Counted from the first letter of the stretch, positions 35,321 through 44,519 are shown. The stretch is DNA of 64,000 nt from Candidatus Poribacteria bacterium (GCA_003635265.1 PYIZ01000028.1:16587-80586), one strand, 5' to 3'. The notes: generated by a model from the sequence alone, not told the origin. A program made the numbers and translations.

Positions 35321-35539
35321 TTAGTTTGCTGCTACTAGTACTTCCTCTGCTTGACGAGGTAGATCAACAAGAATGAAATAGGATTCCGGATACAAATAGT
35401 CCTCTCCGGATTCGTCTATGACTCTCATATAGCCTTCTTGAGTTGCTGTTTCATCAGGCAGGATCTGGTAAACTTTCCGCTTTTCAAGGTCTTCACAATC
35501 ACTGTTTTCGATGCAAAGTGCGAATCGAACTGATTTCAT
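35321..35539 (-). CDS. Small conserved-looking acidic protein, unknown function
   Basis: 72 residues, ATG at 35539. MKSVRFALCIENSDCEDLEKRKVYQILPDE and RVIDESGEDYLYPESYFI resemble a family of small proteins scattered through cyanobacteria and Poribacteria whose role is unknown; the SGEDYLYP motif is the recognisable part. No classical ribosome site is visible. It sits between the MoxR gene and the 457-residue membrane protein gene. Confidence 0.6.
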   Translation of the reverse strand: MKSVRFALCIENSDCEDLEKRKVYQILPDETATQEGYMRVIDESGEDYLYPESYFILVDLPRQAEEVLVAAN

Positions 35540-35590
35540 AACTGTCCATCAAAAAATTGGTTTGGACGAAAATCTGCTTCCCAACACACG

Positions 35591-36964
35591 TTAGGGTCTT
35601 TCAAAGTAGCGTTTAACCGCCCTTTTATGCCGCGGTAGAACGGTTTGGTTAAAGGACGAACCACCACCAGTGGTCGCACCGCTGAGTCCACCCAATTGTG
35701 ATGGCTCGCTAGAAGTATTGACCGATGGTGTCCCAATGCTAAGGCCCACAATTTCGCTGTCTTCAAGAGAAGCAATGTCTGATAACGGAAGGGCTTCCGC
35801 TTTGAACTTCGCGCCCTCTTCTGTGGTGTCCTCGCTCCAAGTCATGGGTGCATGACCGGGACCCCGACCGATGCCGCGACACCATCCGCTGATACACTCA
35901 ACTACCGACTTACTATCTGCGTTCTCAGCGAGAAACGCAGCAAGTCCATCACTATTGCACTGCCCAAGTTTCTCACATGCCTTGAGCGTTTCCAAATCAA
36001 TCAGATTGACCTCACGAAGTTTCACCAGTCGGTCATAGATGTCGCTTTTGGTCAAGCGCAACGCTGCGGAAATCTCTTTGAGTTGATCAAGCGTGAGTGA
36101 GTCCCCATCACCCGCCAGATCGGGAAGCTGTGCTGCGAACAACTCATTCTCCTGTGCTGCCTCCTGAACCAACCCAGATAAGGCTGCCATCGACTCCATC
36201 AAAAGTTTGGCATCCATCTCTGATCCCTCGTTTATCAACCCTTCCGACAAAGTTTCCGCCTCGGTTAGACGTTCTGTTTCACTCAAAGCGTCCTGCGCGG
36301 CGTCCGCCGCCTCTTGGGAGAGGGTATCCGCTAGATGGTCGAGCGATTCCCACGTCTTGACCGGATCTTCACCCGACGCCTCCGCTTGGAGTTGAGCTAG
36401 TTTATCTTCAAGTATCTTAGCTTCGGCTAACTCGATAATCTCCTCCTCCTTGAGAACATCAATCCCGTCTGCCAATTCGTTTACCTCTTCACGAATATCA
36501 AGAGGTTGTGCTTTAGAGATCTCTACAAAACGTTGTGGTATCAACAGACTGATACACACAAACAGTACGGCACCTAAAAAACGTCCCCAATAGGCACCGC
36601 CGCGCCAACGCAAACGGGGTGGCTTAATCAGCGGCATCTGTCTTCGCCAGTTGCCCAGTTCTACTGTTTCCGCTGCCATCATCAGCCCGCCGGCACCGCT
36701 GTGCTTGTCGAGACTTGCTCGAAGAGCGGTTCGTGTCGGAATGTGACGCAACGCTAACGCAACTGCACAACCGATACCAACTATCAAACCGATAGCACCG
36801 GTCAACAGGGCCAAGGGTGGCATCCCAATCGTCGCACGGAGTACAATGACGACCGTCCCCCAAAGGAGGCCCCAAACAGTTGCAAAAGCAAGTATGTTCT
36901 TGAGAATTAGGAGTGCTGCCATTTTGATTCTGAACCTACGGATTGTTTTATTGTCAGTATTCAT
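35591..36964 (-). CDS. Two-helix membrane protein with long helical region, MoxR cluster
   Basis: 457 residues from ATG 36964 (GGAGGG 5 bases upstream). Two helices (LLILKNILAFATVWGLLWG, about 20-38; LLTGAIGLIVGIGCAVALAL) and a third at about 125-145 are followed by an acidic, probably coiled-coil region of about 160-330 (EEEIIELAEAKILEDKLAQL, DAAQDALSETERLTEAETL). The C-terminus is Gly/Ser-rich with a basic end. The pattern resembles the DUF4175-like proteins seen at the head of some MoxR clusters, but I cannot confirm the family. It is probably the first gene of the cluster. Confidence 0.6.
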   Translation of the reverse strand: MNTDNKTIRRFRIKMAALLILKNILAFATVWGLLWGTVVIVLRATIGMPPLALLTGAIGLIVGIGCAVALALRHIPTRTALRASLDKHSGAGGLMMAAETVELGNWRRQMPLIKPPRLRWRGGAYWGRFLGAVLFVCISLLIPQRFVEISKAQPLDIREEVNELADGIDVLKEEEIIELAEAKILEDKLAQLQAEASGEDPVKTWESLDHLADTLSQEAADAAQDALSETERLTEAETLSEGLINEGSEMDAKLLMESMAALSGLVQEAAQENELFAAQLPDLAGDGDSLTLDQLKEISAALRLTKSDIYDRLVKLREVNLIDLETLKACEKLGQCNSDGLAAFLAENADSKSVVECISGWCRGIGRGPGHAPMTWSEDTTEEGAKFKAEALPLSDIASLEDSEIVGLSIGTPSVNTSSEPSQLGGLSGATTGGGSSFNQTVLPRHKRAVKRYFERP

Positions 36965-37227
36965 GCAAACCCTCCTTTTAGGCATACACTAGAGTGAGAA
37001 ATTGAGAAGTTACTGTTTTGCAACCCAGTTGAAAAGGGACTTTTAGCCTCGCACCGATTTCCAACGTCCTTCATTTGTCATACGATGACAATCTATCCAC
37101 TTTTTTGTAGGTTAGTTGAAACCCAAGCTTTGCAAAGATCTGACTAAGTGTAGAAATTAGTCTCTAATGAAATTGCCATTGTGATTGTAAGTTGATGGCG
37201 GTGAACAACAGATACATACACAAGGTT

Positions 37228-37629
37228 TTAGTGATCATGAGATTCATTGTCTTTGGGTCCGGATCCGATTCGTATAACGTGACCATCGAGATCTTCTACG
37301 CGGAATTCGTATGCCCACGGATAGTTTACTGGATGCTCATGAATCCTTGCACCGCTTGCCTTATATTCCTCATAATACCGATCGCCGTCCTCAACACCCA
37401 TCCAGAGCCACGTGCCGGCATGTCCCTGTTCACCCTCAACTAGCATGATGGAGTAGCCATCGCGTTCTACACTTCCGACATCTGGCGGATCGCCCCAATC
37501 CCATTCCACCCTGAATCCCAGCACGTTCACATAATAATCCATGCTCGCGGCAAGGCTCTTAACGTTCAAAATAGGTATGATGCACTCTACCTTGGCATCT
37601 ATTCCCTTCACTGTGGTTGTACTAGACAT
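37228..37629 (-). CDS. Glyoxalase/bleomycin-resistance (VOC) superfamily protein
   Basis: 133 residues; ATG at 37629 with AGGGAG 9 bases upstream. CIIPILNVKSLAASMDYYVNVLGFRVEWDWGD and a second beta-alpha-beta-beta half ending EFRVEDLDGHVIRIG give the paired VOC fold. The usual metal histidine and glutamate positions are only partly recognisable. It may bind a small toxic compound or act as a dioxygenase/isomerase. Single gene. Confidence 0.82.
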   Translation of the reverse strand: MSSTTTVKGIDAKVECIIPILNVKSLAASMDYYVNVLGFRVEWDWGDPPDVGSVERDGYSIMLVEGEQGHAGTWLWMGVEDGDRYYEEYKASGARIHEHPVNYPWAYEFRVEDLDGHVIRIGSGPKDNESHDH

Positions 37630-38046
37630 CTGAGGAATCTCCCTTCATTACAAAATGGATAACGTCGGTTCAATGTAAGAATAATGTGACAGAGGGCAGG
37701 CCAAAAACGCAAAATATATCATCTTAAAATTAACACAAGACCCTGAATTAACGCTACGATACATCATGTAGAGACAAATGTCAACAGGAATACAGGACAG
37801 AGCGACGAATAGCTCGTTACCTACTATGACGAAGACAAATCAGAAATTACCAGACAATTCGCCATGGAAAATTAACGAAGCCAATTAATTTTGTTCACTG
37901 TCCCCATAAAAAAGATTGAAAAGCGCGGAATTGGCAGGTTTCTTGCAACTTTCCAGCCTGAAGATAACGCAATCAATAATAAGTCGGTTAATTAACTAGA
38001 ACGAAATCTGTCAAAACAGGTTGAAAATTGTAAAGGAGCAGGATAA
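37630..38046. other. Intergenic region, 417 bases
   Basis: A/T-rich, with no gene, clear terminator or palindrome. A ribosome site (AAAGGAG) at its end belongs to the small frame at 38047. Confidence 0.4.
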
Positions 38047-38319
38047 ATGTCTAAACGAAAACAGGAAACGGTCAATTTGGATCTGGGGAGTAAGGAATCA
38101 CTAGCACTCCCTTTAGCCGCTGCTGGGAGAAGCAAACCGGAAAGAGCAGATGAAATCGAGGATTCACGGCATAACGACCTATGTTACCGAAACTGTGATG
38201 AGCGCTATATCGAAGAGCGAAAAGAAGCGAGAGCAAGTTCTAGACGAGTTCAGCTTACTGCCTTATCAAAAGTTGTCAATACAGCTTTCACAGGTTGGAC
38301 AATCAAGACGCAAAGCTAG
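38047..38319 (+). CDS. Small hypothetical frame, possibly frameshifted
   Basis: 90 codons; ATG at 38047 with AAAGGAG 8 bases upstream. The first 35 residues (MSKRKQETVNLDLGSKESL) look coding. From about 38140 the +1 frame reads more protein-like (GITTYVTETVMSAI, EQVLDEFSLLPYQKLSIQL) to a stop at 38347, so the gene may be broken by a frameshift. No family recognised. Confidence 0.3.
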   Translation: MSKRKQETVNLDLGSKESLALPLAAAGRSKPERADEIEDSRHNDLCYRNCDERYIEERKEARASSRRVQLTALSKVVNTAFTGWTIKTQS

Positions 38320-38955
38320 GTCACCCCTGCGGTGCTCAAAGGAGTGAGCTAAAAACCGCCTGAACGAAACTGGGTGCAACCGAGGGAGACGTAGATCAAT
38401 CTGAAAATCGCTCAATCTCGGTTCATCCCAATGGTTGATCCGATAAAAAAAGGGATTGAAAGTAACAACGGAAGTGGGGAAAATGGGAGGAATTGCAGAT
38501 ATTATCCAGATGGAAAGAGGAATAAAAAAATTAACGCAGCTGTGATTTTCCGCAACATTGCTGTGGGCTTCAACGGTTGTCCTGAAGAAAAAGAATCCGA
38601 GATACGGATAGCCTGCGCCAGATGTAAGACGAGTCGAGATGTTTCAACAATTGTTCCGATGATAAAGGGAATAGGAAATAAAGTCATTATTGCCTCACGT
38701 TATATCTTGTTTTCTTGCAGTTGCCCCGACACAAAAGGGACAGAAAGTTTGTCCGTAGACCAATAACGATAACATCATCCATCCGGTTTCAACTGTCATC
38801 TAATAAAAATAGAAGTAAGGCTTGGAACAACCTCTAGACTTCACCTATTCCTCTGCGTCTAATATCTTTAATTTCCGCTTCATTAGAGTATCAGTTGAAA
38901 GCAACGGTGGAATATTAGGACAAAGATGACATGTAATTCTCAGAAAGGTTATCAG
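38320..38955. other. Low-coding, possibly decayed stretch
   Basis: About 640 bases with only weak frames on both strands (for example 38431-38766 on plus and 38502-38687 on minus), none with a family or good ribosome site. Together with the frame at 38047 it looks like eroded DNA. Confidence 0.35.
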
Positions 38956-39984
38956 ATGCCTGTAAAATGTGTAATTTTTGTATTCATACTGTTCGTAACA
39001 GTAGGTGGGGTTGCGTCAGCGCAGGGCGAAGTGGGGAATTTGGTCTTTGCCGTGCGCAAACCGATGGAAAATCGGGATGGTTTCCGAGCATCAACGAGGA
39101 CGCTGGAAAAAGGGCGAGGAACGACCAAATGGTGGGAGTTCTATCAGTATAACATTTGCACGATGAGTCCGAACGGAACAAATTTCCGCCAACTCACGGA
39201 CGATGGGCTTTCCCGCAGCCCGCGATGGTCACCAAACAGGGAGTATATCGCTTACATCTCCGGGGTTGAAGGATCAGAATCGCTTTATGTGATACGGAAA
39301 GATGGCACTGAGAACGAGAGGCTTATCAAGAAACAGCACCGCATTCACGATTTCTGGTGGTCTCCACTAAGTCACGCAATTCTGGTTGTGGTTGAGATTG
39401 ACCGTGCAAAGGATCGACTCGAAAACTGGGTCGTAACGATTGATGGTGAATCAACCCAGAAATGGAGAACTCGCCGGTGGGCGGAAGGATGGCTCCACTG
39501 GGCTGCAAACGGCAAAAAGGTCAAAGAACCGAGAAACAGATTAATTGAAGCGTTGCCGGAAGGGATTAGATGGCCCAAGTGGTCGCCGGATCGCAAATGG
39601 ATCGCCTTTAAGACGGACGGGTTCCTCGCGTTGGCAGAACCCGATGTTGTCGGGTTAACTGGATCATGGTTTCTGCAAAAAGACGAGCCGCCTTGCCAAA
39701 GGATAGAGGAGTGGTCCCCGGATGGCAAGCAAATCCTGTTTTATACATCGGGCGAAATTTGTATCGCTACGGTAGAGAAAGGACGGTTTAGGCACTATCT
39801 GAATCTAAGTCTTTACAAAGGACGGGATGCAACGTGGAGCCCAAACGGGAATCAGGTGGCATTTATCGGAGGCGATACGGGTGGACGCCGAACCAGTGAA
39901 ATCTTCACATTAGACGTTAAAACGGGCAAGATGCAGCAGATCACCTCGACCAGTTACGATTATTTCGACCTCCATTGGCGATAG
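38956..39984 (+). CDS. Exported TolB-like beta-propeller (PD40) protein
   Basis: 342 residues from ATG 38956, chosen for AGAAAGG 7 bases upstream and because it begins the signal peptide MPVKCVIFVFILFVTVGGVASAQ. PD40 repeats follow: NICTMSPNGTNFRQLTDDGLSRSPRWSPNREYIAYIS, IRWPKWSPDRKWIAFKTDG, RIEEWSPDGKQILFYTSG and DATWSPNGNQVAFIGGDTGG. The fold is a periplasmic six-bladed propeller as in TolB or DPP-type proteins, without a catalytic domain. It may bind a peptide or protein. Single gene. Confidence 0.82.
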   Translation: MPVKCVIFVFILFVTVGGVASAQGEVGNLVFAVRKPMENRDGFRASTRTLEKGRGTTKWWEFYQYNICTMSPNGTNFRQLTDDGLSRSPRWSPNREYIAYISGVEGSESLYVIRKDGTENERLIKKQHRIHDFWWSPLSHAILVVVEIDRAKDRLENWVVTIDGESTQKWRTRRWAEGWLHWAANGKKVKEPRNRLIEALPEGIRWPKWSPDRKWIAFKTDGFLALAEPDVVGLTGSWFLQKDEPPCQRIEEWSPDGKQILFYTSGEICIATVEKGRFRHYLNLSLYKGRDATWSPNGNQVAFIGGDTGGRRTSEIFTLDVKTGKMQQITSTSYDYFDLHWR

Positions 39985-40054
39985 ACTGGGGGAATCTTTA
40001 GAACCTGTTTGAAAAGTCATTTGATACGGTTAGGACTGACGTAGTTGGTTCATA

Positions 40055-40085
40055 AGTCCCCCTGATAAGGGGGATTTAGGGGGTT
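40055..40085. repeat. TCCCCCTGATAAGGGGGA intergenic repeat
   Basis: TCCCCCT and AGGGGGA flank GATA, followed by TTTAGGGGGTT. Sequences of this kind recur in intergenic DNA of many cyanobacteria and other genomes. Here it is a single copy after the propeller gene. Confidence 0.55.
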
Positions 40086-40155
40086 GGCTGTGGATTGAGA
40101 GTGTTCAAGTAATTCTAAAATCTACCATAGTCATAGGCAAGGAGTAGGTCTAGGA

Positions 40156-40599
40156 ATGTCGACACGGTATAAACATACTCAGATTGGTTATTTTTTAGCC
40201 ACCGTGTATAGCATAGTAGTGTTGTTTTTGGGCTACTTGAATATCATGGCGAATTTTCATCCGCTAACCTTGATCGGTCTGATTATTGTCTTGATAGTGC
40301 TTGGGACATTTTCTCGTTTGACGGTTACCGTTGATGATCAGGTGATTAGGATTCATTTTGGGTTGAAAATCATCCGCAAAACTTTTCCGCTAAAAGAGAT
40401 TGAGACATTTCGTGTGGTCAAGAATCCTTGGTACTACGGCTGGGGGATAAGATTCACACCTCGGGGCTGGCTTTTCAACGTCTCTGGTTTCTCGGCGATT
40501 GAACTTCGGATGAAAAACGGAAAGCTATATCGAATAGGAACAGATGAGCCCGATAATTTTGCAGCAGCACTTGATGAAACCCTAAACAAGGAATCCTAA
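40156..40599 (+). CDS. Two-helix membrane protein with PH-like domain
   Basis: 147 residues; ATG at 40156 with GGAG upstream. Two helices (about 8-28 and 33-53) are followed by a soluble beta-rich domain (LTVTVDDQVIRIHFGLKIIRKTFPLKEIETFRVVKNPWYYGWGIR) like bacterial PH domains of the DUF304/YdbS type. Expected in the inner membrane with the domain in the cytoplasm. Function unknown. Confidence 0.65.
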   Translation: MSTRYKHTQIGYFLATVYSIVVLFLGYLNIMANFHPLTLIGLIIVLIVLGTFSRLTVTVDDQVIRIHFGLKIIRKTFPLKEIETFRVVKNPWYYGWGIRFTPRGWLFNVSGFSAIELRMKNGKLYRIGTDEPDNFAAALDETLNKES

Positions 40600-40621
40600 C
40601 AAGTCTCAATCGTATTGAGGT

Positions 40622-40641
40622 GTCAAGATATGAATCTCGGC
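40622..40641. repeat. Second copy of the GTCNAGATATGAATCTCG palindrome
   Basis: GTCAAGAT-ATGA-ATCTCGGC differs from 16477-16496 at two positions. It lies between convergent genes. Confidence 0.55.
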
Positions 40642-40674
40642 TACGGAAAATCAGTAGCAATCAACATATCCTAC

Positions 40675-41703
40675 TCAGATTGGCTCAGTTTTAGATCTCC
40701 TAAAGTTCAGCAAGATGTAAAGCAAGATCGCATAAATAATCATAACCCAGTAGAATGTCAAGAATCGCCAGCCGCCCACGGTAACGGCGAGAATTTCATT
40801 CGGTAGTAAGGGTTTGAAGATCAGATAGAACAACGCTTCACTTCCGCCCGTAGCGCCGGGGGTCGGTATGAATAGCGTAAGGATAAAAATGAGCCACTGT
40901 AGCACCAGAAATTGGATAAATTCAACTTCTACCCCTAAGCTCGTCACAAGCATCGCAGCGACAGCGTTCCGGCATGTCCATTGGATCCCCGCAATGATAA
41001 CGCTTAATAAGAGGCGAGATTTCCCCGTCCCTCCAATCGTTCGACAGACATTCAAGAAATCTACCCCGGTTGTCTTCAATTGCTCTTGAAGTCTCTCCCA
41101 CCTCCGAATTCTAAATCCTGATTTTCGACAAAGCAGTGCCAACCCACCACCCCCAATCACCCCCCCAATCAGGCAAGGCAAAGCCCAATGTAGATCAATC
41201 CCCTCTGAAATCAGATTGAATACCGGGTGATGCCATGACGATGAAATAGTCATCGCAACTGGCACCGCCACAATAAAAAAAAGGAGATCTTCAAGCGTTG
41301 GTAATGTCGCCACACATGCTGCTGCCCCGGTCCTAACACGGGTTTGAATCAGCATGGCAATCTTCAACGGTCCACCGCCAATGGCTGTCGGCGTGATAGA
41401 TGCCGCCAACTCGGTGGCGAGAACAATTCTAAAAAGTTTGGCTAGACCGAGGCGGTATCCGAGGAACCGCGTCCACATGATGGTGCGAACTGTGTGGCCC
41501 AACAAAGGAACTAGCGTCAACAGCATCGCCAATAAGAGGTAACGTCCATCGAAATGGAGGAGTTCAGCGAGTTTCTGACGGTCCGTCGTCCAGAGACAGA
41601 AAGCCAGATTACCGACGACACCAACGATGACGAGAATGAGCAGAGGTCTAACAATCTTGTCGAGACTTAGGAGAGATATTCTGGGCTGCTGCTGTTCTGG
41701 CAT
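40675..41703 (-). CDS. Lysylphosphatidylglycerol-synthase-like / flippase-like integral membrane protein (UPF0104)
   Basis: 342 residues from the ATG at 41703; a TTG at 41751 gives 16 more residues and neither has a strong ribosome site. About eight helices. The family's conserved segment is TELAASITPTAIGGGPLKIAML, and the end has LFIPTPGATGGSEALFYLIF. It matches the LPG synthase transmembrane family (YbhN/AglD-like), which moves or modifies lipids; the C-terminal aminoacyl-transferase domain of MprF is absent. It is divergent from the defence-like cassette. Confidence 0.85.
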   Translation of the reverse strand: MPEQQQPRISLLSLDKIVRPLLILVIVGVVGNLAFCLWTTDRQKLAELLHFDGRYLLLAMLLTLVPLLGHTVRTIMWTRFLGYRLGLAKLFRIVLATELAASITPTAIGGGPLKIAMLIQTRVRTGAAACVATLPTLEDLLFFIVAVPVAMTISSSWHHPVFNLISEGIDLHWALPCLIGGVIGGGGLALLCRKSGFRIRRWERLQEQLKTTGVDFLNVCRTIGGTGKSRLLLSVIIAGIQWTCRNAVAAMLVTSLGVEVEFIQFLVLQWLIFILTLFIPTPGATGGSEALFYLIFKPLLPNEILAVTVGGWRFLTFYWVMIIYAILLYILLNFRRSKTEPI

Positions 41704-42142
41704 GTGATTGGGCTTAGTCAATTGTTCGATATCCTTTTCTATTGACCTCAATGGTGTGGCGAAATTATATGCAAGAGATGTTACACGTTTATGGCGAAAT
41801 TATCACAAATTCATAACGTTACTTTTTTGCGATTTTGTCAAAGTTCTGTGAAAATTTCGTAACATCACCTTGCTATAATATGACAAACTGCTAGGGGTGG
41901 ATTTATACAACGTCAAAATCAGAAACTTGGTTTCTATTACACCATTTCTTAACATGAACCACACACCGATCTGTCAGCTGCCCGTGAACCGTCACACCAG
42001 TGTTCATGACCCCTTGAATATTTTTCCACTTGATCTAAATCGGAGGGCGTTGTATAATCATTTCAGTAGATACAGCGTGTTATCGTTGCACGCTTCAAGT
42101 TGAAAAATTCTTTAATCTTTGCAAGCAGAACAGGAAATGGAA
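41704..42142. other. Divergent intergenic region in front of the defence-like cassette
   Basis: Holds the promoter at 42030-42058 and an upstream extended -10 (TGCTATAAT, 41871-41879) that could give a second, longer transcript. No gene or hairpin stands out. Confidence 0.4.
42030..42058 (+). promoter_or_regulatory. Sigma-70 promoter of the DpdA-like cassette
   Basis: TTGATC (42030-42035), 17 bases, TATAAT (42053-42058). The start of the first gene lies 85 bases further on. It is the only well-formed promoter before the six tightly packed genes. Confidence 0.6.
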
Positions 42143-43618
42143 ATGTCTTCGATTATCATTTCCAATGTTACAGATTTCTCCATCATTGATGCTGTTAAAC
42201 GCATTGCTGACCAACACCGGACTGAACTCGGTTTTCACACCCGTCAGGCTTATATGGATAGCCTCAACAAAGGAGAACTACTGATAGCGAAAAGAGCTGC
42301 TGAAGTTGTCGGATTCGTACGCTATCATCATAGGCGAGATAACCGAACAACGCTCTACGAAATTGCCGTCACCCCTGATACTCGAGGTAAAGGAGCTGGA
42401 CGTCGACTGATAGAGGCTTTGATTACTGACTGTCAGCGTGTGTCTTCACGATGTATCCGGCTATTATGTCCAGTGGAATTGCCTGCGAACCGTTTCTATG
42501 AAGCGGTTGGATTTATCCGTTCAACTCGTCGCAGTTTGCTCGGGAGAAGTCGTCCACTATATGAGTGGGAACTGCCGGTCCTACCGGATCGAAAAATCAC
42601 GTTTGTGGCATCATTAACATCAGCAGCCTCCGATTTGAATCAATTGATCCAATTGTGGGAAAGAGAAGGACCTAGTGAAAAACCGTTCGATAAGTGCATT
42701 ATCACGCCGCTATTTATTGGACCCAAATCTCTTGATTATGTCCGGGACATACATGAACGTTGGGGTATCGATGTCATTTTCGACTCTGGAGGCTTCTTCG
42801 TCCAGCAGGGCAGAATTTCATACGACGAGTTATTCTCCAAACTCCTTGATTTTTACCTTAAACATGACTGGGCAGAAACATATGTACTTCCCGATTTCGT
42901 GCCAACATCAAGGCAGTCATCTGATGAGGTGACCGAAAGGGTACACGTCACAGCAGCTGAGAGTGTTAGATTCTTGGATAGGCTTCCTACCGACTGGCGT
43001 CACCGGGCCCTCGGTGTTTTACAGGGACATACCCCCGAACATCTTAAATACTGTTTTGACATATACATGGACAATAGTCTACAACGCATCGGCTTTGGGA
43101 GTTTCGATACAACGGGTGTCAATGCAGAAATTAATCTGCTAACTGCTCAAACCGAAAATCGCCTCGTTTTTGTGCGCGATTTGATTCGGCGTGATTTTCT
43201 TGATGGGAAAATTACGTCTCTGCCGGACTTACATTTGTTCGGCGTTAGTTCTCCAAATATTATAAACCAATTCAAAGGTTACTTAGCAACTAGTTTTGAT
43301 AGCTCTGGATGGCAGCGTACCGCGGGATTCGGGAATGTTTATTTACCATTTATGGGACGGAGGAATGTCAGCCATAAGTCAACTGCTTTGACGATTAACA
43401 AGGGCATGACCGCAAAGGAATTTTACGCAGAATGCGAACGTACAGAGCATTCGTGCCCGTTCTGTCAAGACTTTCCAAGACTTCAAAAAGATCGGTTTGT
43501 ACGAATGTGGCACAACGCAATCGTTTTTTGTGATATGATAAAAAAAATAAATCAGGTTGAACAAAGCAAAATTCCAATTCAACTCAGAGAACCTAACGTC
43601 CCAATAGATTCCGCATAA
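42143..43618 (+). CDS. GNAT acetyltransferase fused to a tRNA-guanine-transglycosylase-like (DpdA-like) enzyme
   Basis: 491 residues from ATG 42143 (AGGA 7 bases upstream). Residues 1-150 are a GNAT domain: EVVGFVRYHHRR, YEIAVTPDTRGKGAGRRLIEAL with the acetyl-CoA loop RGKGAG, and NRFYEAVGF. From about 160 to 480 lies a TGT-type TIM barrel: FDSGGFF with aspartate 214 matching the base-binding aspartate of TGTs, GVLQGHTPEHLKYC, HLFGVSSP, and SFDSSGW with aspartate 386 in the place of the nucleophile. C431, C438, C441 and H457 could form the TGT zinc site. TGTs swap guanine for a 7-deazaguanine in tRNA; DpdA does this in DNA. The neighbours (ATPase, giant helicase) argue for DNA. The GNAT fusion is unusual. 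The queC, queD, queE, dpdB and dpdC genes are not in the window. Confidence 0.8.
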   Translation: MSSIIISNVTDFSIIDAVKRIADQHRTELGFHTRQAYMDSLNKGELLIAKRAAEVVGFVRYHHRRDNRTTLYEIAVTPDTRGKGAGRRLIEALITDCQRVSSRCIRLLCPVELPANRFYEAVGFIRSTRRSLLGRSRPLYEWELPVLPDRKITFVASLTSAASDLNQLIQLWEREGPSEKPFDKCIITPLFIGPKSLDYVRDIHERWGIDVIFDSGGFFVQQGRISYDELFSKLLDFYLKHDWAETYVLPDFVPTSRQSSDEVTERVHVTAAESVRFLDRLPTDWRHRALGVLQGHTPEHLKYCFDIYMDNSLQRIGFGSFDTTGVNAEINLLTAQTENRLVFVRDLIRRDFLDGKITSLPDLHLFGVSSPNIINQFKGYLATSFDSSGWQRTAGFGNVYLPFMGRRNVSHKSTALTINKGMTAKEFYAECERTEHSCPFCQDFPRLQKDRFVRMWHNAIVFCDMIKKINQVEQSKIPIQLREPNVPIDSA

Positions 43619-43641
43619 CATATGTTGATAGAAAATTGACG

Positions 43642-44484
43642 ATGAAATCACATGTCCATGTTTTCCATACAAAGCATGACTTCAATCCCAAATTAGCCTG
43701 GGCAGCGTTTCAACTATTAGCCGAGGTTGATTCTGATGGCATTTCGGCCACCAACTTGCACAACGTCGCAAAAGCAGTAGGATCGCCCTTAACTCAACGT
43801 TCTAATTTAAGTAAGCTGCTTGGCTCTATGCAGGACGTTGGATTAATTGAAAAAACGCAAGATGGGGTTGTGCTTTCCGAGGGAGGACGCGCCCTCGTAA
43901 AAGGAATTGGAGGCTATGAGATAAGCTTTCGGGCAGCGGTTCATTGCCTTTACGCTTGGAAATGGATTTGGGAACAAAATCCTCGGGTTGCTTCACCATC
44001 ATGGAGCTACCGTCAGGTGTTAAGACAAATATTAGATTCCGGATCTGCAGGTATTGACCCGGATGAAATTGTGTTGCAGCTAGTTTTCGCCGCTGAAGAA
44101 CAATTCAAAGCTGTGAAAGTTTCCTTTAGCAGATCAAGCGTGAGTGGTGTGACAATGTGGCTTGAATCTCAGGCGTTGCCTCTTGTTCAAAAAGAGGGAC
44201 ATCGCATCCGGTGTCAGAATGCTTCAACTCCTATGGTCGACTCTATGCGCCTTCATTTAGCTGCACTTTGCGGTCTTAATAGTGGTGAGGTCGTGTTGGA
44301 TGATAAGAATATGCAGTTGCTGGCGGAGTCCGTTCTAATCCGGTCAGACGAACTAGTGAGTTCAATAGAAGATTTTATGCACGATAGTGAGGAATTTTTG
44401 TTGATATCAACGACACCAAATCGCGTAATCTTCAAAGACACGAAAGATCCATTCATTGAATGGATAGTCAAATCTGCTGTATGA
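43642..44484 (+). CDS. Winged-helix protein of the cassette (DpdG-like candidate)
   Basis: 281 residues counting from ATG 43642 (TTG 43636 is possible; ribosome site weak). Residues about 10-95 have a winged-helix pattern: AWAAFQLLAEVDSDGISATNLHNVAKAV, RSNLSKLLGSMQDVGLIEKTQDGVVLSEGGRAL. The rest is helical with a second possible winged helix near the end (LLAESVLIRSDELVSSIEDFM). Its position between the DpdA-like and ATPase genes and its size match DpdG of the Dpd system, but I infer that from order and length only. It could read DNA or regulate the cassette. It starts 23 bases after the previous stop. Confidence 0.6.
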   Translation: MKSHVHVFHTKHDFNPKLAWAAFQLLAEVDSDGISATNLHNVAKAVGSPLTQRSNLSKLLGSMQDVGLIEKTQDGVVLSEGGRALVKGIGGYEISFRAAVHCLYAWKWIWEQNPRVASPSWSYRQVLRQILDSGSAGIDPDEIVLQLVFAAEEQFKAVKVSFSRSSVSGVTMWLESQALPLVQKEGHRIRCQNASTPMVDSMRLHLAALCGLNSGEVVLDDKNMQLLAESVLIRSDELVSSIEDFMHDSEEFLLISTTPNRVIFKDTKDPFIEWIVKSAV

Positions 44485-44519
44485 GCACCGAATGCAGAAG
44501 ATAGTCATAGAGAGAACTT

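Noticed and set aside
35536..35775. 79-codon minus frame overlapping the start of the small protein by ATGA
   Set aside because: Most of it lies antiparallel in another frame within the end of the 457-residue protein. The overlap is suggestive, but no family or ribosome site supports it.
38431..38766. 111-codon plus frame
   Set aside because: No ribosome site, low-complexity basic sequence, no family.
42143..43618. Ordinary queuine tRNA-ribosyltransferase (tgt)
   Set aside because: A GNAT domain precedes it, the zinc motif spacing differs, and no queuosine genes are nearby; the neighbours are DNA-type ATPase and helicase.
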